A stretch of DNA of 64,000 bases from Bidens hawaiensis (GCA_021521415.1 JAIQDT010010027.1:1-64000), one strand, 5' to 3'. Counted from the stretch's first letter, positions 44,966 through 55,841 are shown. Notes: a model not told the origin generated them from the letters alone. Made by a program: numbers and translations.

Positions 44966-45464
44966 CTTTCACGAAACACAAAGAAACCCGAAAAATAAAA
45001 ATTTTATTCATAACAGTTCTGTAGGCGAAGTTGAAGTTAACTTCGCTTAAGTCTGAACTTCGCTTGAATTCGTAACTTCGCTCTCTTTTCTAAATTCGCC
45101 TGATTTGGCGAAGTTGTGGATAACTTCGCTTAAGTTAAGCGAACTTGTGAGGTAGGTGAAGTTGTGGGTAACTTCGCTTGAGATAAGCGAACTTGTGTGG
45201 AAGGCGAAATTGTGGATAACTTCGCTTAACCTTATATCTTCGCCAAAACCCTACAAACAGTAGCGGCAACTTCGCGTGATGAACACGATGATTTTGCAGG
45301 TTTGATTTCTGGATTTTGCGAGGTATGCGTAGGTGTTATGGGTTGTTTTTGATGGTGGGAGGTGAGTAGGACACAAAAACTCGGTAAACTCGTCCCGCGA
45401 ATAGTCGAACGGAACGCTTTCTACACCCGCGTGATAATCCCGAACCACACAATCAAGAGCAAAA
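44966..45464 (-). other. Leader of the gag-pol element with ACTTCGC/GCGAAGT repeats
   Basis: Positions 45021-45245 hold about 15 copies of the 7-mer ACTTCGC or its complement, several as facing pairs (GGCGAAGTTGTGGATAACTT then CGC). The same 7-mer makes the LTR hairpin. The small units lack this leader array. I see no gene. Confidence 0.75.
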
Positions 45465-45476
45465 GCTCTGATACCA
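45465..45476 (-). other. Primer binding site of the gag-pol element
   Basis: TGGTATCAGAGC on the minus strand, two bases from LTR 3 (45479). The sequence after it differs from that in the small units. Confidence 0.93.
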
Positions 45477-45478
45477 AT

Positions 45479-45896
45479 TGTAGGTTCCCAGCCGGATCTA
45501 CACGGAATATCTCGTTCTACGTAGGTGCGGAATCCCTACGTAAGACGTTACGAGCGTAGAAGACGATACGAGTTAACACGATTAAACACACGTTACAATA
45601 AACAAAGACACGTTGTATTGCAACTGAAAACACGTGATATCAATCACAAACACTGGACAACTCGTTACAACTCGATCAATACTATGAATGAATACCAAAC
45701 CTAGCCGTAACCTCGTCCTTATATCAGACGACAATTTCACCTAGCATGTTTAGGCGAAGTTGTTCCTAACTTCGCTTGTTCCACAAGTTCGCCTATATCA
45801 GCGAACTTGTGAGAACTTCGCTTACATCCAAAACACAAATCCAACTAACTCGATTACAGACACTAGACATTGAACTACTGACATCATGTACCAACA
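45479..45896 (-). repeat. Copia LTR 3 (shared by gag-pol element and small unit 2)
   Basis: 418 bp. It serves as 5' LTR for gag-pol (PBS at 45465) and as 3' LTR for small unit 2 (purine tract 45897-45907). A few substitutions separate it from LTR 1, including two in the hairpin. Confidence 0.95.
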
Positions 45897-45977
45897 GACT
45901 CCCCCTTGGCAGTAGCTTCATATCTCTAACTTCAAGCACGTGTCGGGTAATCTTCAACAATCTTGTATCTTTCATCT

Positions 45978-46991
45978 TCAAGCATGAACTCCTTCTCGTA
46001 CACATACCGAAACAAATCTTTGATATTTCTTCGCTTCGTCTTTTCAAGCAGGAATATAAAATATCTTCTTCTTATTCAGCACCTGCAGATCAGCTTGAGA
46101 CAAGTTCACTAGATGCATTGGATCATACACTCTCAGCAGCTCTTGTTCATCTTCGTCCTCCATTACTGCCTCAGCTGTTTCACAATCAACATACCACCAC
46201 TTCAGATCTTTGAGCACATCCTTGGGCATTTGTTTCATCGGCACTTCTTTTAAACACCGGATCGGCTTATACTTCATAATCATCCAAGGCTTGCCATCTG
46301 CTCTCAATCCTCTATCTTTGTCTTCAATAAGTTTTCCCTTTTGTGGTTTCAACAGCTCGAACTTCTTCTCTTTTATACTTTCCTTCCAAACAATCTTTCC
46401 AATGACTCTAGCCATGTTATTATCACTTCTGTTTATCAACCCCAATCTGGCTAAGTCCTTCACTTCACATTCTGGCAATGTATTCAACCATCTCAACATC
46501 CTCTTGAAGTACTGAACACCATCATATCTTTTAATCACAAAGAGCCTCAACTGCTCATCATATATCCAGCAAATAATCCCCTTTCTCGATTCAGCATAAC
46601 CTCTAATGTTGTAACTCTTCTTGAACATAGTAGGGACCGCCGGTTTCTTCGTTTTTACGAACCACTGAGCGTAGCCTTCTTTCCATCTTGGCTGCTCTTC
46701 CCATTCCGACTCATCACTTCCCATATCTTTACTGATATCTGCCTTATCAACATCCGGAATCTCATGCTCAATATTCTCTTCTATAATCTCTCCCTCTTCA
46801 ATATCATTATCAATAACAATCTATCCACCAATCTTCTCTATCTCTTCAACTGGTAATACATCATCATCACCTATAAAATCATCATCCACCTCAGCATCCA
46901 CGACCACCACATCATCACCTGTACCGCCCACTGGACTTGTTGACTCCCCCTGAGATGTGGAAGTCCCAAGAGCTTGTTCAGTTCTTGGCAA
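45978..46991 (-). pseudogene. Second copy of the accessory ORF, broken by two stops
   Basis: Nearly identical to 38499-39512 at the same offset (7479 bp). In-frame TAG at 46821-46823 cuts the acidic part. TGA at 46044-46046 replaces the Trp codon of the block FYIPAW. Between them an open frame of 226 residues remains, from ATG 46724. The only residue difference from copy 1 that I noticed in that span is E to K before KKIFYIPA. Confidence 0.8.
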
Positions 46992-47072
46992 CTCTCCACC
47001 TGCACCTTTCGATGCATTGGGATCATCGTCTCGATCATTACGCTTCTTCGTCCTCGGCTCATCACCCTTACA

Positions 47073-47084
47073 GCTCTGATACCA
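47073..47084 (-). other. Primer binding site of small unit 2
   Basis: TGGTATCAGAGC on the minus strand, two bases from LTR 4 at 47087. Confidence 0.92.
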
Positions 47085-47086
47085 AT

Positions 47087-47504
47087 TGTAGGTTCCCAGC
47101 CGGACCTACACGGAATATCTCGTTCTACGTTGGTGCGGAATCCCTACGTAAGACGTTACGAGCGTAGAAGGCGATACGAGTTAACACGATCAAACACACG
47201 TTACAATAAACAAAGACACGTTGTATTGCAACCGAAAACACGTGATATCAATAACAAACACTGGACAACTCGTTACAACTTGATCAATACTATGAATGAA
47301 TACCAAACCTACTCGTAACCTCGTCCTTATATCAGACGACAACTTCGCCTAGCATGTTTAGGCGAAGTTGTTCCTAACTTCGCTTGTTCCACAAGTTCGC
47401 CTATATCAGCGAACTTGTGAGAACTTCGCTTACATCCAAAACACAAATCCAACTAACTCGATTACAGACACTAGACACTGAACTACTGACATCATGTACC
47501 AACA
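47087..47504 (-). repeat. Copia LTR 4 (5' LTR of the array)
   Basis: 418 bp with an intact hairpin. It is followed by CATAT (47505-47509), which matches the flank of LTR 1. Confidence 0.95.
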
Positions 47505-48415
47505 CATATACATTCAGTGAGTGTGTGTACACTAAAAAGATAACTCATTTTTATGGGAAAACCTTGAAAACCCCATGAGTGGCCAATATCCATCCACGAT
47601 CTATGTACTAGTTGTTTGTAGAAAGGATAGTAAGACCACCCGTAGTGGGTGGCGTTGTCCGGCGTTTTACCCCGTAACGCCGGAGGCACATCGCCCCCCC
47701 CCCCTGCGTTTTGGGCTATTAAAATTGGTTCGGCGTTTTATGTGAAACGCTAATGTGGCATGGAATTTAAAAATAAAACGTTTTTTAATGCCTAACGGTC
47801 ATATGGCCGTTGTAAAAAAAATAAATTGTTTTTTATATACTAACCAACTTCATCCCTAATCAAAATTCACCAAATTTATAAATCTTTCTTTTTACACTAT
47901 ATTTCCTCACACCAACTTCCCTATAAACCCTAAATGGATTCTCCTACTTCTATATATAATCAATTTTTCGGGCCCGACCGACAAGCCGAAGACGATACGA
48001 AGGAAGAGGTGGTTACGAGTGCGCTTGTGCTCACGACAACTTATATCAATTTTATTAGGTCTCCTCCACCCCCCGTTTCAAAAGAGCATACATCGAACGA
48101 GACGCATCGAAGCCGACAACCGGTTGATGGCGGATTACTTCAGCGACTCACTGAAAAACAAGAACCCGAAGACCTTTAGGCGTCGCTTTCAAATGTCTAA
48201 AAATTTATTTATGCGCATCACCAATGATTTGGAGCATGAGCTTGATTACTTTAAGCAAAAACTGGACGGTCGAGGGACGCTAGAATTCAGGGCTATTCAG
48301 AAGGTTACGTCAGCCATACGCGTGCTCGCCTACGGAAACATGGCCAAAGTCAACGTTGAGTATTTAAAGATGGCCGATAAAACAACTCGGGACACCTTGG
48401 AGTATTTTTGTTACG

Positions 48416-48494
48416 GTACGTTTCATTTTTCTTAAAAAAAATTATCACTTGTTTACTTTAATCAATTATTTTATAAAAGTTGTGTAAAATATAG
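48416..48494 (+). other. Intron of the Harbinger transposase
   Basis: 79 bp, GTACGT...ATAG. Removing it joins TAC-G with AA to give an uninterrupted frame into ILKLYGPHYLR. Confidence 0.75.
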
Positions 48495-48858
48495 AAATAT
48501 TGAAACTATATGGACCACATTATTTGAGAGAGCCCAACTGGAACGATCTACAACATCTTTACGAGGCCCATGCAAGGGTGCATGGTTTACCCCGCATGAT
48601 ATTGATTGTAGATTGTATGCATTGGGAATGGGCTAATTGTCCAACTTCATGGCGAGATCAATACACACGAGGTGACCAAAAGGGACCAAGTTTCAGCTGT
48701 AACATCCTACTTTTAATAATAATAAATAAAAGAAATTTGGTTTTATTTAATAGACTGTTATTATTTAGTTAAGTTTAATAAATTGATAGAGTCTGGGCTT
48801 GATCTATAAAAGATGGAGTAAGAGATAGTGATGAGCCTTAGTTCCATGGGCTTAAGAG

Positions 48859-48866
48859 TATATAAA
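48859..48866 (+). promoter_or_regulatory. TATA box of the solo LTR
   Basis: TATATAAA after GGGCTTAAGAG, about 160 bases into the LTR, as in the sister copies. Confidence 0.5.
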
Positions 48867-49399
48867 CCCCTTAAATCTCCCTAAAACCCTAAAATCTCTC
48901 ATTCGTATCCATAAGCCTCCTAACACACTAAAAAACACACACAAACACTTTCAAACCTTACGACTCAAGATCCGCATTCGAAATATAGAGAAGTTTGTGT
49001 TAGATCTTTGTTATACAAGCAAGAATAACGTTCCTAGTCACATACTGAAGCTAGCCGTAGCTCAAAGTGAGCCAAAAAGGTACGTTTATGTATAAAGATT
49101 GTGTTTTTAAGAACGGTTTGTCCTAAGTCTTGGTACTAACGAGAATCGGGTATTTTCATGCCATAAAAATGTAAACTTGATGTTGAAAAAGGACTTAATG
49201 AACCCGATAGTATGTACGGTCCATGTAAAAAACCTAGATCTCGCTTAGACGAGTTTGAAATCAATAAAGGTTTAAACTTTGTTACTAAACGAGCTAGATC
49301 TCGGTCAAGGGTAAAATATGAAAATGTTTAGAAGATGATATAATGCTAAAATATGAAAATGGGTGAATGTGTAGTAATAATGATAATAATGTGCTACAG

Positions 49400-49760
49400 C
49401 TTCATTCGAATGAAAAGTATTCGAATGAAAGGAATTCGGACAGAAAAGAAGGAAAAGTTGCAGGTCATTCGAAAAGGACTGTCAGAATTGGTTGAGTTCG
49501 AACCATTCGAATAAAAAGGGTCCATTCGAATAAGAAGGACCATTCGAATAAAAAGGGTCCATTCGAATCAAAGGGCCCATTCGAATAAAAGGGACCATTC
49601 GAATAAAAAGGTCCATTCGAATAAAAATGACCATTCAAATAGAAGATCCATTCGGATAGGAATATGCCATTCAAATAGAAGACCCATTCGAATAGAATCT
49701 GCCATTCGAATAGAAGGTTCGTTCGAATGGAACCTGCTATTCGAATAGACTGAGGATTCG
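49400..49760 (+). repeat. Short-motif array, core CCATTCGAATAAAAAGG
   Basis: About 15 units of roughly 20-22 bp, each with CATTCGAAT. The minus-strand frame at 49465-49674 (repeats of FYSNGP) is the translation of this array and is not a gene. Confidence 0.9.
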
Positions 49761-51490
49761 ATTAGATCAGTCCAGACTTAGAAATTTATGATGAATTTTT
49801 AGTAAAGAACAGTTAATAGAAATAAAATATTTCCAAGCTGACCTGGCAGCTCGACCTCAGCCAGAGGCTCTGCCCCTTGGACCCTGCTAGGGGTTGCTGC
49901 CTCTAGACCCCGCTGTCAGGGGCGCTGCCCCTGGACCCCCTTATCTAGGGGTTACAATAACTTAGAAGTATGTTATAGTTAAATTGATACTTGTAATTAT
50001 TATACAGTTAGCCGTGCACAACTAAAGAGGGGTATTACTATAAACTCAAAAAGAAACATGATCTAGGTGAATTTCTAGCCCCACTTCCTTGTTATGGTTT
50101 CGAGGCTGTGTGCATACTCTATGTGTTTAGTTAATACACTCACCTTAAGTGGTAGTTGTATTCTATGTGAATGATTATGAATAATGTATGTATAATATAT
50201 GAATGACTATGAATAATGTATGCACGATATAAGAATAATGTAGAAAAGATTAAGAGTATGTATGAAAGTATATAAATATAAGAGAAAAGGAAGGTGTGTG
50301 TGAATTGACGGTAAGAGGGTGGCAAACCCTAATAATATACGTGAATATGGGTGACAGACCCTAATAATATCTGTGAATGAGGGTGGCAAACTCTATTAAT
50401 ATCTGTGAAGGAGGGTGGCAGACTCTAATAATATCTATGAGGTTATAGGGTGAAAGGCTCTTTAAAATGTATGAGTATGTATGTAAAGTAAGATTAAAAT
50501 ATGAAAGAAAGAAGGTATATACTTATGTATGTACAAAAGAAAGTAAAGCAGGTTAAGTAAGTAATATGTATCTTTGGATACATATAAGTAAGTATGAGAA
50601 TGTAATGTATGTTGCCTGATTGACTAGAACTCACTCAGCGTAGCTGACTTTTAGTATGCACGCAGGTGAGTAGGATGAGATAGCTGGCTTGAGGAGGGTC
50701 ATATGGCAGAAGAATAAAGAAGCTGGCATCTGAAGTCTTTATTAATGATGGTTAAACTAAAAGACATGTTTATTATTGTTTTAAATTTAAGACTTATGTA
50801 ATGAATGTTTTTCTTTTATCTATTCCGCGAAAAGTTTTAATTCACTCTAATATTTAGAACTGTGTTTATGAGTAAATCCAACGTCCAAGTAGGGCACCGG
50901 GAACGGGGCCTTACATCAGCCTTCAAGTGATTGCTTCATACGACCTTTGGATTTGGTCGACATTCTTTGGTGTTTCTGATTCCAGCAATGACATCACCGT
51001 CTTAGAACAGTCGCCTGTGATGGAGAGTTACATATCTGGGACCGTTCTTGTCGCTTCGTTTTGGGCTAACGATAACTTCTACCATCATGGGTACTATCTG
51101 GGTGATGGTATATATCCAGAGTATGCGATTATCGTGAAAACATTTAGAGACCCGTTGGATGAAAAAAGACAGTATTTTAAGAATGTACAAGAGTCTGCGA
51201 GAAAGAATACTGGGAGGTGTTTTGGGGTTCTTCAACAACGCTGGAATTTTGTTAAAAATCCTTATCGTTTATGGTCTTTAGAAATAATGAAAAGTGATAT
51301 GTTTGCGTATATCATAATGCATAACATGATCGTCGAAGACGAGGGAAGAGAAATATGTCCAACTTTCATACTGGACTCGGATCCACCACGAACCCTAGCA
51401 AGTATGGATCAAAGACTTGAAAACGTGTATTTCGTGCGGTCAAGAGAAATAGTTAACGCACTAAATGGGAATTTGGTCTAACATCTTTGG

Positions 51491-51625
51491 ATGAATCGGC
51501 GTTTTCCAGGTGAAAATGAGAATCAAAACGAGGGCAACAATGAATACGATGATGATGAAGATGATGACGACGACGAGGGTGAAGACGATGAAGACGACGA
51601 AGGTGAAGACGATGGAGACGAGTAG
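51491..51625 (+). CDS. Acidic tail frame after the Harbinger transposase
   Basis: 44 codons from ATG 51491, nearly all Asp/Glu after MNRRFPGENENQNEGNNEY. The other Harbinger element has an equivalent acidic stretch at 27050-26880, in the same place after its transposase. It was probably the transposase C-terminus or a tiny separate product. The usual second Harbinger gene (MYB-like) is not seen. Confidence 0.4.
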   Translation: MNRRFPGENENQNEGNNEYDDDEDDDDDEGEDDEDDEGEDDGDE

Positions 51626-51785
51626 TTTTTTTTTATTTTAATGTAATATTTATTTAATAAAATATTATTATTATTTGACTATTTTTAATAAAAAATTAAA
51701 AACAAAAAAACAAAAAAGTGTAAAAGTGACTGGGCGCCACATGGAGCATAATGTCCAGGGGGTGGGGCATTATGACTACACCCTC

Positions 51786-53025
51786 TTTTTGCAAAAAAAA
51801 AAAAACCATAGCTTGGGATGTGTCGGTAGGCTCAGCCTTGAAAATGAAAGTGAGAGATAATGATATTTATAGGGAAATCGGTTTTTCAAACTACTAATAA
51901 TATGAGATAAATAAAAGAAAACGCACTTAACTTGGGATGTGTCGGTAGGCTCAACCTTGAAAATGAAAGGGCAATTTGATAAAATGGTTAAAACAGAAAT
52001 CTTTTGTGGGTAAAGCGTTTTGTCCGTGGAAAATAAGTAATGAAAGGTCGGGCCATACTCAAGCCTCAAATTTTGGTATGAAAAGTGGAAATATTATGAG
52101 TTATAAAATTAGAATATGTTATCATATGATGCTTGGGTAGGTTTAACGTTAGAGTATGCAGTGTAGCCTGTGATATAAATCTTAAACTGCTAGTTTAGTG
52201 TTTTACACCTCATTGGCGTATGGTTTTATAACCTTAAATCTTGTATTGAAGGGATACTTCTGGTCCGGAGACCATGGGTCTGTATGCAATTTATTCATCT
52301 GGGTATTCACAATTCCTAAGTGGGGTTGTGAATATTTACAATTAAGCCAAAAAGAGCAAACCCTTATAAGTCTATAAACATGATCACAAGAGTACAAAAG
52401 TACAAATTCACTACAGACTTGATCATCCACGCTGTTAGCCATGTGGGGTCCCCTTGCTCGTGTCTCATTACCATTAAGAAACAGACCACAAGGGACACGC
52501 TACATGTAATCCCTACAAATGAAATTTTGCATGCTCACTTATGGTGATGGGTTTGGGGTGTTGCTTGATAACGGGGGTATGTCATGTGGTGGGGAACACT
52601 AGCTATTAATAAATTGAACCTTAATTGTATCTAATGGCTGCTTGGTAGACTTTGATGCTTAAGCTTAGGTGGATAAACAATACCCTTGATCGCCTTAACT
52701 ATTGATGAAAAAATAGAGCAACAAAAGTTTTAAATCTGCTAATCTTGAGGTTTAAGTCAAGTTGGGGTGGTCTGGTCCGGTAAAAGCTGAAAATAAGCGG
52801 GTCTTAATTGTGTAAACCACTGAGTAAAAAATTGTCGGATCTTATTTGTCCCGGTAAAGATTAAGGCATGCGTTTAAGTGAACAACAATATCGGTGATTG
52901 CGGTTTTTGCGTTCTTCTAAGTTTTAAAAATTAACCTATATGTTTTTAAGACTGTAATTTTCCGATTCTGATCCAACTACATCAGACTTTTTCAGGGACA
53001 AAAAAAGAGTAAGTGTGGGGATATT
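51786..53025 (+). other. Non-coding 3' region of an LTR element
   Basis: I see no gene here. A ~39-bp block containing TTGGGATGTGTCGGTAGGCT occurs twice (about 51813 and 51934). The stretch ends AGAGTAAGTGTGGGGATATT directly before the LTR start at 53026, the style of a polypurine tract, so it is probably the 3' untranslated end of the element whose LTR follows. Confidence 0.5.
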
Positions 53026-54710
53026 TGATATACATCTATTTATACATCTCGAATCCCTTGTAAAGTTATGTTTATTTAATGTTTGAGTTTGTTTTAGTTC
53101 GTGTTTTGTTTATCTTTTATTATTTAGGTTTTGAGTCAAGTTTTATATATGTTTACGTGTTTTATATCTTTTGGTGTCTTGCATGTTAAACTTAAATCTT
53201 TCTATCATTTCATGCAAAGTTTAAGTTCGTTTTGCTCGTTAATGATTACATGATTACTTCACTAATGTTTTGTTATGTTTTCATGTATATGGTGGCTTGG
53301 AGAAGCAAGGGAAACAAGTTCTAGAAGATTCTCAATGTTACTTGTAGTTCAAGAGAAGATTAATCAAGATTTAGCAACAAATAATCAAGAAATAATAAGA
53401 AAATTGCGGAGCTCCCTTTTGTACACGCCGCGCCGCGCGAATGCAAGCTTAAGGGGGGCCGCGCGGCGCCTAGGGCCTTCTGGTCAGCTCGTTTTTGCAA
53501 GTCCAAGCCCATACTCGCTTATATAAACATCTTTTATTAACCTAGCCGATGGGAAGCATTAGAGTAGCCGATTTTGAGAGGGTTTCCAAGGTTTTCAAGT
53601 TGTTTTTGGAGGCTAGGAAAAGAGGAGATCATAGAGCTTTCATACAATTGTTCAAGGATCGATTAAGAAGGGTTATCTCGTTCTTTATCTTTGTTCTTGT
53701 TCATTATCTTTCATGATGTTTCTCTTTGATTTTAATACTTGTTTAGGATTGTTTTTAGTAATGATTCTAGGCTAGACTTCATGTCTACCTAGGTTTGATG
53801 AACATGTTTGATGCATGATTTTTGCTTTGGACTAATGTTTTGATTATGGTTTCGTTATTTTAATAGTAAAAGACTTGATTTTTCTTTCATGATTTTTTAT
53901 AAGTATTTATTATCTTGATTGATTATTAATTATTGCTTCACATGGATCTTGCTTTCTATTGATTGTGTTCTTTAGATATTAGGGTTCATGTTTAATCATT
54001 ACTTGGTGTTTTGATTATTATGGTTGAATAGGCCTATTAGATCATAGAAGCTTGTTAATCGTTGATTAGGATTTTAAATGCTTTGCTAAATTCCAAAAGC
54101 TGTAAGGTGAGGAGTTATTCATGATGTCATGTTAGTTTATCAAGTTATCTAGGGTTTAGTGTTTCGTGAGATTGTTTGCTTTAGATACTATTAATTAACA
54201 CTATTTGATAACTGTGAGGAAGTCAATATAATTGATTGCTTAATAATCTAATAACCATTCTTTGGGATGCCGTTTGATTCAGTCAAGGGTCCTTTAGGGT
54301 TTGTTAGATGAATATATTTAGAAATCAGTCTCCATATCATATTATTTGTCCATTGCTTGATGAATGCTGATGCATGGGATTCTTACCTAGGTAGATTCCT
54401 TCTCTATTTGATTTCGATCTCGTGATTAATTGCTTGTTTTCTAGTTTACTTGTTTATTTGCTTTCTTAGTTTAATCTTAGTTTAAAAACCCCCTTTAAAC
54501 ATTAATAATAAATAGTCATGTCGTAAGTCGAGTCTAATTAGTTAATTAACGTAATTTATAGAGTCCTGTGGGTTCGATATTCCGGACTTACTTAGCTTTA
54601 GTACAATTGACCGGTTCACTTGCCGGTGTTTTGTGTAGTTGAGTCATAAGTCTAGTTTTTATTACTTGTTTAGTTTAGTTAATATTTAATTGACTGTTTC
54701 TAGCACATCA
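53026..54710 (+). mobile_element. LTR (about 1.7 kb) of an unassigned gypsy-like element
   Basis: It starts TGATATACATC after a G-rich tract and ends TCTAGCACATCA (TGAT...ATCA). It contains a GC-rich inverted block near 53420-53470 (ACGCCGCGCCGCGCG...GCCGCGCGGCGCC), a TATATAAAC at about 53520, and near its end 'gagtcctgtgggttcgatat', a phrase common in the transcribed end of plant gypsy LTRs. The lineage (Tat/Athila-like) is a guess. I find no second LTR in the window. Confidence 0.55.
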
Positions 54711-54836
54711 TTCACCATACCACATGTATAACCCCCTTTATATCTTTCACAATCTCCATTTTTTTATCCGTTTTTCCTTAAAGCACTTCAAATTCCTTTC
54801 ACTTTATTCAATCTTCATGTAAAAAACTATTCCACG

Positions 54837-55255
54837 ATGAGTTATAATTCTAGTTTACCTCCTCTTTTAGTCGTCGTGTCTAATAACTTTGTTGTTGACA
54901 TTCTTTATGATGCGAGTTTTCCTGGAGCTTTTACTCCCCCCCCCCCCTCCTCTGTCAATATTCGAACTTATAACCCCCACCCACACACAGTTAATGTTTC
55001 TACCTAACATCTTGGAGAAATAAATTATTCTCCGTTAATTAATGTTGGAACATTATGTTCTTCACCCATAATTAATGTTGTTGATTTTAATGCTGCTACT
55101 AATGACCCGTTAGGCTAGTTTTCATATTTTCATATGTTTTGTTCACCACATTAAGATATATATACTGATCTTTGTTTTTATTTTATATGTGTATCAAGTA
55201 GATGATAAGCAACCCGATATTGATAATAATGGGTTTCACCATCTCCTATATGAAG
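54837..55255 (+). pseudogene. Possible exon remnants of an unrecognised gene
   Basis: From ATG 54837 an open stretch reads SYNSSLPPLLVVVSNNFVVD and ILYDASFPGAFTPPP. It stops by 55005 and is followed in the same style by GEINYSPLINVGTLCSSPII to about 55120. A second short exon-like piece, bounded by AG and GT (about 55203-55255), reads MISNPILIIMGFTI or, in another frame, DDKQPDIDNNGFHHLLYEG. I recognise no family. It may be the 5' end of a transposase-derived or host gene. Confidence 0.25.
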
Positions 55256-55423
55256 GTATAGTTTTATATTATCATTAACGTGATCTTTAAACTTTAATAA
55301 CATATTAAGTTTGAGTTTTTTTTTTGTTTCAAGATCTGTTGAAATTCTATTTTATAGATTTTTTTAACTTATATGTTATACCCATAGGGTTATTGGATGT
55401 TATTTCTACTTTCCCTTTTTTGA

Positions 55424-55695
55424 ATATATGAACATGTTTTTCAAAAGTTTACATGTTATACTTTTTGTTTACATGTTTTACCTATCTTTCAACAACTTAC
55501 ATGTTTTCACATAGTTTTAGGGCTGTTATATGAACATTTTTTTTTACTTTTTTGTTCATTTTTTCATATATGAACATGTTTTTCAAGAGTTTACGTTTTT
55601 TTTTTACTTTTTGTTTGCATGTTTTACCTATCTTCCAACAACTTACATGGATTTTACATAGGTTTTATGGGCTGTTATATGAACATTTTTAAAAA
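55424..55695 (+). repeat. Two direct copies of a ~125-bp AT-rich unit
   Basis: Units at about 55424-55548 and 55565-55695 share TATGAACATGTTTTTCAA, ACATGTTTTACCTATCTT, CAACAACTTACATG and GGGCTGTTATATGAACATTT. The offset is about 141 bp. Further partial copies (ACATGTTTTACC) follow to 55810. Confidence 0.75.
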
Positions 55696-55841
55696 TAATG
55701 TACGTATTCTAATGTTTTTACATGTTTTACCTCTTTTCCAACATTTTACAAGGATTGTACATTTCTTACCAAGTTTTTATCACTTTTACCAACAATTTAC
55801 ATGTTTATCTATACATGTAATATAATTATGTTATTACATGA

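Larger units (their letters stand above)
38000..47504 (-). mobile_element. Composite Ty1/copia array: four LTR positions, two small units, one gag-pol
   Basis: In minus-strand order: LTR (47504-47087), small unit with PBS, ORF and purine tract (47086-45897), LTR (45896-45479), gag-pol element with PBS (45478 to about 39705), LTR remnant (about 39676-39608), a second small unit (39607-38418), LTR (38417-38000). The three complete LTRs are each 418 bp, and the two small units have the same internal length (1176 bp from purine tract to PBS). The outermost flanks are a perfect 5-bp duplication, CATAT (37995-37999 and 47505-47509). There is no such pair around the inner units. The array thus either integrated as one unit or grew by recombination inside one insertion. 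Confidence 0.9.
48698..50915 (+). mobile_element. Solo gypsy LTR (2218 bp) with perfect TSD TCAGC
   Basis: TGTAACATCC to GGGGCCTTACA. TCAGC flanks it at 48693-48697 and 50916-50920. Modules: TATATAAA at 48859, an array of CATTCGAATAAAAAGG-type motifs (about 49400-49760), the GC-rich hairpin block (49841-49950), five ~32-bp 'gggtggcaaaccctaataat' units (about 50315-50450), and the 'gtagctgacttttagtatgc' block. It separates the first and second catalytic Asp regions of the Harbinger transposase. Confidence 0.95.
47934..51481 (+). pseudogene. Harbinger transposase (plant transposon protein family), split
   Basis: This is a DDE nuclease. From ATG 47934 the N-terminus is MDSPTSIYNQFFGPDRQAED. Two small frameshifts near 48075 and 48110 lead to DNRLMADYFSDS, FRRRFQMSKNLFMRITND, SAIRVLAYGN and TTRDTLEYFCY. 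An intron with GT...AG ends lies at 48416-48494. Exon 2 continues LKLYGPHYLREPN and HGLPRMILIVDCMHWEW (first catalytic Asp), and is cut by the solo LTR at 48698. After 50915 it resumes with ASYDLWIWSTFFGVSDSSND (second Asp), YYLGDGIYPEYAIIVKTFRD, QESARKNTGRCFGVLQQRWN (catalytic Glu) and YIIMHNMIVEDEGRE, stopping at 51481. Catalytic residues are visible but the reading is broken. Confidence 0.9.
47634..51785 (+). mobile_element. Harbinger-type DNA transposon, interrupted by a solo gypsy LTR
   Basis: The left end GACCACCCGTAGTGGGTGGCG matches the pattern of the element at 26670 (GATCATGTGTAGTGGATGGTG). The right end, reversed, reads GAGGGTGTAGTCATAATGCC, similar to the other element's right end. 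A plus-strand transposase lies inside. The flanks TAA (left) and TTT (right) do not match. Without the 2.2 kb solo LTR the element would be about 1.9 kb, close to the other copy. Confidence 0.75.

Noticed and set aside
49465..49674. Frame with repeated FYSNGP units resembling a repeat protein
   Set aside because: It is the translation of the CATTCGAATAAAAAGG array, and it lies within an LTR.
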